This document shows positions 58,348 through 64,000 of a DNA stretch of 64,000 nucleotides, piece by piece. Both the position numbers and the translations under genes were made by a program. Origin of the DNA: Zarea fungicola. Its lineage: Eukaryota; Ascomycota; Sordariomycetes; Hypocreales; Cordycipitaceae. Location of the stretch: assembly GCA_900169235.1 (NCBI GenBank), contig FWCC01000085.1, positions 62,001 through 126,000 on the forward strand. Reading direction: 5' to 3'. The notes below the pieces were generated by a model, which did not search any database, was not told where the DNA came from, and saw nothing but the letters and a program-made list of their open reading frames with translations. The first letter of the stretch is position 1; every line of letters begins with the position of its first letter.

Positions 58348-59665
58348 CTACTCCATATCCACCACAACCTTGAGAACAAGCTTGCCCTCTGTATCCTTGA
58401 CCTGGCCAGCCATGGAAAAGGCACTTGTAATATTCTCAATGCCCTTGAAGCGGTGCGTCACCAGCAGCGACAGGTCCGGCATGGAGGTGGGGCGGTTGGC
58501 GAGCAGCGCAATGGCCTTGGGGTATGCGTTGGCGTAGCGAAAGACGCCGACGAGGTCGACTTCGCGGAGGGCGGCGGCCGACATGGGGAGGGTGAGGATG
58601 GGCGTGCCCATGCCAATAATCATGACCTTGCCGCCAGGTTTTGAGGCCTATCCCCAAATTAGCAAAAAGATTACCTTCGTTTTCATGTACTTTTTTTTTT
58701 TACGTACGTAAATGGCACTCTGAACACAAGTCTCGACACCAGTGCACTCGTACACGGCAGAGACTTCACCAACCGGCTCGCCATTTACCGTGGTGTTCTT
58801 AATCATGTCGGCCACTTTCTGCGCAAAAACCAGCTTCTCCTCAATGGTCTGTGGCCGCTCCATGGGCACCAGGACACTGGCATCCGCAAAGCCGTGCTGC
58901 ACCGCGAAATCAATGCGGTCCTTTTGAATGTCGGCAATAATGACCGACTTGGCATTGGCCGCTTTGCTGACGGCTGCAGCGAGGAGGCCGACGGCGCCGG
59001 CACCAATGACGAGGATGGTTGCGTTTTCCGGGTGCGCGAGGTTGGCTCTGTCACGGGCGTGCATGGCGACGGAGAGGGGTTCCAGGATGGCGCCTAGATC
59101 GAGGGAGAGGGCGGGGGGGAGCCTTTGAATTGTCCGTCAGCTACGTCTCCGTTTCAATTCTAATGTCGCTCCATATACTCACTTGTGGCACCATCGCGCG
59201 GGATGGTTGACTCTCTCCTGCAGCGTGCCCTGGGCATGGGGAAAGGCCTTGGCGGAGCTGCGAAACTTCATGCCGCGGCAAATGTTGTAGCGGCCGCTGG
59301 CGCAGTACTCGCAGTCTTCGCAGGGCAGGCCGACCTCGAGCGCGACGCGGTCGCCCGCCTTGAGATCGGACACATTGGCACCGGCAGCGACGACGGTGCC
59401 GCTGGACTCGTGGCCGAGGGTGAGGGGCTCGCGGACAATGATGTCGCCGTTGCGGTAGTGGTTAAAGTAGTGCAGGTCGGAGCCGCAGAGACCGGTGGCC
59501 TGGACGGCGATTTGGACCTCGTCGGCGGCTGGGGGAGATAGATTACGCTCTTCCTACAAATGTGAACAAGGGGATTAGTTGAATGTCTTTTGTTTAGTAG
59601 GGAAAGCTGCTTACAATGCGAAGGTCGCGGGAGCCGTGGAGGACGGATGCTTGGACCTTGGACAT
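58348..59665 (-). CDS. Zinc polyol dehydrogenase (sorbitol/xylitol/idonate type)
   Basis: Four exons give 378 residues: 59665-59615, 59553-59183, 59122-58708 and 58647-58348. It is a medium-chain zinc dehydrogenase: catalytic zinc Cys in GLCGSDLHYF and His-Glu in LGHESSG, a structural Cys cluster PCEDCEYCASGRYNIC, and the NAD Rossmann motif VIGAGAVGLLAA with a following acidic residue (IADIQKDR), which favours NAD. The family oxidises polyols such as sorbitol, xylitol or L-idonate. The region between the AKR and the SDR makes a sugar-acid or polyol pathway likely; the true substrate is not visible. All introns have GT-AG ends. Confidence 0.9.
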
Positions 59666-60349
59666 GGTGATGTGATGACGATGTGCTGGGATGTTCTTTT
59701 ATTAATCCGTCTCAATTGTGTAAAATAAAAATTGACACTATATTATTAAAAGCTGTGCAAGTCAAAGATATTGAATGATGAATGCGAGAATAAATTAACG
59801 AGAAATGAAAGTCACCCCGCGTCAAATTCCCCCACCAAAAGCTGAAGCTTCTAGGCCTTGCAAACGGCTATTCAAACCATCATAACCCGCTACAGCAAGC
59901 GGCCACTGCAGAGTGTTGGAGCTGCCTTCGCCGAAAACTTCCCAAAGAGGATCGGGACCATCAATCGCCCGGCGGACCGGCAATTGACGCGGGGCAGAGT
60001 GCCAGCCTTCAGGGCACTTTGCCCACTGTAGCGCCACTGCAACGCCACTGCAGCGGGGTGTGAGCGGACCAAAGGCCGCTGCACCAGTTGGCGACGCCTG
60101 TAGCGGGATCCTCCACTGTACACCCACTGTACATCCACTGTAAACCCACTGTAGCTGCCACTGAAGCTGCTGCCAGACAAACACGATGCCCCTCCAATAC
60201 TCCAATTGCCTCCATTTGCCGGCAAACGCGGGGCAATTGACTAAATTTCATCACGACTAAATTCATCAAGACGGCGCAACTTGTACTTCACCATTTCATC
60301 ATTTCACTTTTATTCTAATTTATTTTGCGATACCAATTACCCTCCTGCA
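59666..60349. promoter_or_regulatory. Divergent promoter with an 11-bp spaced CCACTGTA array
   Basis: The polyol dehydrogenase and the SDR start 684 bp apart and point outwards. CCACTGTA stands at 60113, 60124, 60135 and 60146 (exact 11-bp steps), with a further copy at 60023. Related GCCACTGC units sit at 60033-60052. The motif is not one I recognise; a shared activator site is inferred. Confidence 0.6.
60113..60153. repeat. Four CCACTGTA copies at 11-bp intervals
   Basis: All four octamers are identical and the linkers are three bases (cac/cat/aac). The regular spacing puts the sites on one face of the helix. Confidence 0.85.
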
Positions 60350-61266
60350 ATGGCTTCAAGCATGTTCTCATTAGACGGCCACACGGCCATGGTCACCGGC
60401 GGCACCAGAGGCATTGGCCAAGCCGTCGCCATTGGCCTCGCCGAAGCTGGCGCGGATATAATTCTCATTCAGGTATGCAGCGTCAATTTACTATATTGCA
60501 TCAATTCTTGAGAATTATGTCACTGATACTTTCCACAGCGTGATACAACCGTCACAGAAACCAAAGAGGCTGTCGAAAAGCTCGGCCGCAAAGCATGGAT
60601 CTACACTGCCGACATGTCTGTCCAGGAGCAGGTCGCCGCCCTCACACCAAAGGTCCTCGCCGACGGCCACGAGATTCGCATCCTCGTCAACTGCGCCGGT
60701 ATACAGCGCCGTCATCCTTGCGAGGAATTCCCCGACAGCGACTTTAACGAGGTCAGTATTGCCGTGGCCCTGATCAAGACCAGTGATGAAGATGAACGCT
60801 AACCCACAGCTTCATGCAGGTCATCCAAGTAAACCTCAACGCCGTCTTCACCCTCTGCCGCGACGTCGGCGCCCACATGCTCAACCTCGCCCCCTCCCCC
60901 GTCACCGGCCGCCGCGGCAGCGTCATCAACTTTGCCTCCCTCCTCACCTTCCAGGGCGGCTTCACCGTCCCCGCCTACGCCGCTTCCAAAGGAGCCGTCG
61001 GCCAGCTCACAAAGAGCTTCGCCAACGAGTGGACCAGCAAGGGCGTCACCGTCAACGCCATTGCCCCTGGGTATATCGAGACGGAGATGAACACGGCCCT
61101 GCTCAACAACCCCGAGCGTCTGGCTAGCATCAGTGCGCGGATTCCCGCGGGGCGTTGGGGCTCGCCCGAGGATTTCAAGGGTACCACGGTGTACCTTGCC
61201 AGTAGATCGAGTGCGTACGTCAGTGGGCATGTGTTGGTGGTGGATGGTGGTTGGATGGGGCGGTAA
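60350..61266 (+). CDS. Short-chain dehydrogenase/reductase, gluconate 5-dehydrogenase-like
   Basis: Three exons, 60350-60472, 60539-60751 and 60820-61266, give 260 residues. The Rossmann start is [14 protein letters not shown], the NxAG element is NCAGIQR, the catalytic Ser lies in INFASLL and the Tyr-x3-Lys in YAASKGAV, and the C-terminal signature is [11 protein letters not shown]. It resembles the KduD and gluconate 5-dehydrogenase groups, which reduce or oxidise keto-sugar acids. Substrate identity is inferred only from the family and from the AKR and polyol dehydrogenase beside it. Confidence 0.88.
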
Positions 61267-61702
61267 GAACTTTCCAAATAGAGATGGATTGAATCTGGTC
61301 AAGTAATTTAAAGGTATATTTTGAATAAATTAATTGAAAATTACGGTGTAGTGCTAAAGTAGAGCCCCGAACCAGGTATAGGTTAGGCGCACGTTTTATT
61401 CCATCGGCCATCAGAGGCAGCATATTTCAAGACCCTGTTTCTGCTATAATCATTAATAAAACTTAGCAGGCCTTTCATTTAATTTCCTGCAGCTGAGAAT
61501 GACAGCCAGTCATTACTTTGTGGCAGTGCAGGTTTGGGCTGCCGCCTCATGCAAGGCGTTTTTACCTCTCACTGATGGCCATCCCAGCCGCATTGCGCGC
61601 CTGAAGATCATCACCTGTGAATATCCCAACCATGCAGACTTTTATCCTCAACAGCACCATTCGTGAATCGGGAAAAGAGCGTGAAAACAATCCTACGCCG
61701 CT

Positions 61703-63527
61703 ATGGAAGTCGCGCTTACCTTTGGGAGCCTGGGAGATCTTATGTCGCTCTCCCAGCTTGCCATTCAGCTTGGCTGCACTGTCGTTGCCGTGGGAGCCGC
61801 CCTACGCGGTGACAGCGCCCGCGAATACCAGCAGCTCCGCCACGATCTCGACCTTTTCATCAACGTGTTGATGCAGGCAAGTTATGCTCAGTGCTATCAT
61901 ACTTCTAGCTTCTACTCTATCGACTCCATTAACACAAAAACTGGACAGGTCGTCGCGACATATCAGCAGCACGAACTTACACCGTACCTTCAAGGACTAG
62001 ACTTTGTCTCCAAACAGGTCGTCGAAAACTGCACAACGTTAATACGAAATACTTTACACCATCTTCAATCCCACTATGGCAGCAGTCTTGCCAAAGATGG
62101 ACCAGGGAACAAGGTTAAAGATGTACGCAAGCGTATTGAGTGGCTCATAAGGGAAAAGGAGCGACCGCGTGCGCTACGTGAAGCGCTGAAAGAAGAAATG
62201 CAGAGACTGGCGCTCTTGAGTAGTCTTGCTGCAAGGTACAACGAAACGACCTATGGTTTCTTTGATGTTATTGTTTTTTTGACCATGAAGCAGAAAGTCA
62301 GCCCGCGTTGACAATGCGACTTTATTGGCTCGCATTACCGAAGTACAGCGATTTTCCGACGATAAGTATAACCAAGTCCAGCAAATGCTGGAGCAACAGA
62401 GACTAAAAAATGATTCTCACGCCAAGGAGCAAAATGAACAATTCAAGGCTATCCAAGCACAGCTCGGCAAAGCGGAGAAAAGTAGCCGTTCCATCATGTC
62501 GTTGGCCGGGGATGCCCTGCATGGTATCCTCGAAGTCAAGGACCTCGTTATCTCCATGTCTCAAAACGTTATCAATCTACAAATCCTGGCGTCCAATTCC
62601 AACTACTTTCGTACGCTGAACCCGACCAAAGAGCTCCCCGTCATTCTCGAAGATGCATTAGGCCGACCGCTCGAGATTCCAGCGCGGTGGCTCGATAAAG
62701 TGCAATGGAATGTGTGTGCTTCGACTTCACTGTGACTTCACTGTGCTATAAAGAAGACTTTGCACACCACAACTAACTTGTGATTTTTTAGTCATTAAAC
62801 AGCCTCCTCATCGACTTCTTTGAAGGAGAAAAAGGTCAGGACATGATACGGCGAAGAGCCTACGCTCTAGAAGATAGCGCGTCCGGTAAAGATATTAATA
62901 CTGACGAGCCACTTTACCATGGGCTACGGAGAGGCATGAAGATCAACATGAGCATGGTCTTCTTCGAGAACAGAGTAGTGGCCGGTGTCTGTCCTCGTTG
63001 TCACGCAGTCACAGACGCGCCGGAGGGAGTCAGCATCAAGTGGTATGCAGCACTTTGAACTTCCCATTTAGCCAACTATTTTCTCATGTCATTTATTCTG
63101 ACTTGAAATTAGCCCTGTTACTGACTGTGGCATGTGGTTTCGCATGGAGATGCTGACCAACAACGTTTCAGCTTCTCATACTACTACATCCAAAAGTCCG
63201 ACAACTCAGTCCGCCAACAGGCTGAATGCCACCACCGGAGAGACAGTAGTGACGAGCATACCGGCGAAGCCAGGCGACTTTCAACGTGTACGGCTTCTGC
63301 ATACTGCTGAAACCAAGAGTCCGGCTGATCAGTTTGCTGATAGCCGAATTCCCACTATGGAGAGCAAACCAGCGGAGCCAGGGGACTTTCAACGTGTACG
63401 GCTTCTGAAGCCAAAAATAACCAGTCTCGCGCGGGACTCTACTAAGACCAATACTGTGCCAATTCGGAGGCTACAACTGAAGGATGTACATGTCGAGGTG
63501 GCTGGGAGAAGAAGACGACGACATTGA
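61703..63527 (+). CDS. Fungal protein with ubiquitin-like domain
   Basis: Five exons, 61703-61876, 61949-62235, 62294-62711, 62792-63042 and 63113-63527, give 514 residues. The first intron starts GCAAGT, so it is a GC-AG intron of 72 nt; unspliced, it adds 24 residues without a stop. The N-terminal domain (MEVALTFGSLGDLMSLSQLA, then helices with ELTPYLQGLDFVSKQVV) is common in fungal proteins of unknown function. A coiled coil follows (VQQMLEQQRLKNDS). The third part, EDALGRPLEIPARWLDKV to FFEG and RRAYALEDSASGKDI, is the fungal ubiquitin-like fold. Two Cys pairs (CPRC, then CPVTDCGMWFR) suggest zinc. The C terminus has two copies of PGDFQRVRLL. Function is unknown; recognition or signalling in cell-fate decisions is only a guess. 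Confidence 0.82.
63268..63407 (+). repeat. Two copies of a 32-bp unit in the ubiquitin-like gene
   Basis: The 32 bases at 63268-63299 and 63376-63407 differ at one position and encode PGDFQRVRLL twice, 108 bp (36 codons) apart. Confidence 0.85.
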
Positions 63528-64000
63528 TAAAGGGCCCAGTTCCAATGTCATCTTCATGTTATTTTGCACGAGGATCTGAGCCATCAACTCCGTTGGTCGC
63601 ACACCATTAATCGCCGACATTGAAGATGGTATCAAAGGTTGCCAATAATGAACTAAAACAAGGAGAAAACGTGGAACGGCCGAGTCTGTCACCCGACGAA
63701 TAAACAATAGGGGGGCTATGTGCAATCCCAGTTGAGCGCCAAGCTGCTCGGGCAATGTCAGACCATGAGCATACGCCTCTCCAGAGGCAGCCCAGTTATG
63801 ACAGAAACAACTATATATTGTGCATATAGGCGCACATAATATCATTCTTACACGCCTTCCCGAACATACAACCCGAACGTTCTCAAACCCGTCAAACCAG
63901 TCGCAGACACCAAAAGTGACTACATGCAGGCCAAGGCGCCCGGCACCATCTTCAAGGAGTTGTCGGCGAGTGCAGTGCTCGGTCGGCGTTGAAGCCAATC
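63528..64000. other. Right-end spacer with overlapping frames
   Basis: Both strands stay open over several hundred bases: minus 63998-63471, and plus to a stop at 63989-63991 (ending ELSASAVLGRR). Neither shows a known domain, and which one is real cannot be decided at the edge. Confidence 0.35.

Noticed and set aside
1..64000. CRISPR arrays, rRNA or integrated phage
   Set aside because: No spaced direct-repeat array, rRNA-like sequence or phage genes were seen; the genome is eukaryotic.

Overview
The window is nuclear DNA from a filamentous ascomycete, most likely in the Sordariomycetes and probably Hypocreales. This is inferred from gene style and protein types; no database was searched. 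Genes carry short 47-80 nt introns with CTRAC/CTAAT branch points, lie far apart on both strands, and include a Sec2-type exchange factor, a Sed5 syntaxin, a GH31 glucosidase, a Zn2Cys6 regulator, a fungal MACPF protein and a fungal ubiquitin-like-domain protein.

Layout. 0-2.6 kb: the 3' end of a lipoyl-domain gene, then a Sec2-like gene. 2.6-9.2 kb is gene-poor, with one small spliced gene of unknown function and one stop-broken coding relic. 9.2-13.2 kb: an alpha/beta hydrolase beside an eight-exon Zn2Cys6 regulator. 14.4-17.1 kb: two secreted proteins of unknown function. 18.2-26.5 kb: a candidate natural-product cluster, made of a fused isocyanide synthase/TauD dioxygenase, a fumarate-reductase-type flavoprotein, a phenol-hydroxylase-type FAD monooxygenase and an O-methyltransferase. 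The last two face each other across a 382-bp divergent promoter, and each carries an apparent lesion (a missing splice-acceptor AG; a one-base frameshift). 27-34 kb: an ankyrin relic, a 15-exon MACPF gene, a small secreted cysteine-bearing protein and an inverted partial copy of it, then AT-rich sequence.

34.9-51.1 kb holds core or structural genes: a membrane-anchored GH31 enzyme, a giant Gln/Pro-rich protein of about 2,610 residues spanning what look like two long ORFs, and a secreted collagen-like protein. 52.5-54.9 kb: a Psq/CENP-B-type HTH protein with nine pentapeptide repeats, divergent from the Sed5 syntaxin. 56.6-61.3 kb: three oxidoreductases (aldo/keto reductase, zinc polyol dehydrogenase, SDR) that could act in sequence on polyols or sugar acids. 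61.7-63.5 kb: a five-exon fungal ubiquitin-like-domain protein.

The most notable system is the isocyanide-synthase cluster at 18.2-26.5 kb. Its two core genes are open, while two tailoring genes look damaged. A MACPF gene and an effector-like gene lie next to it.
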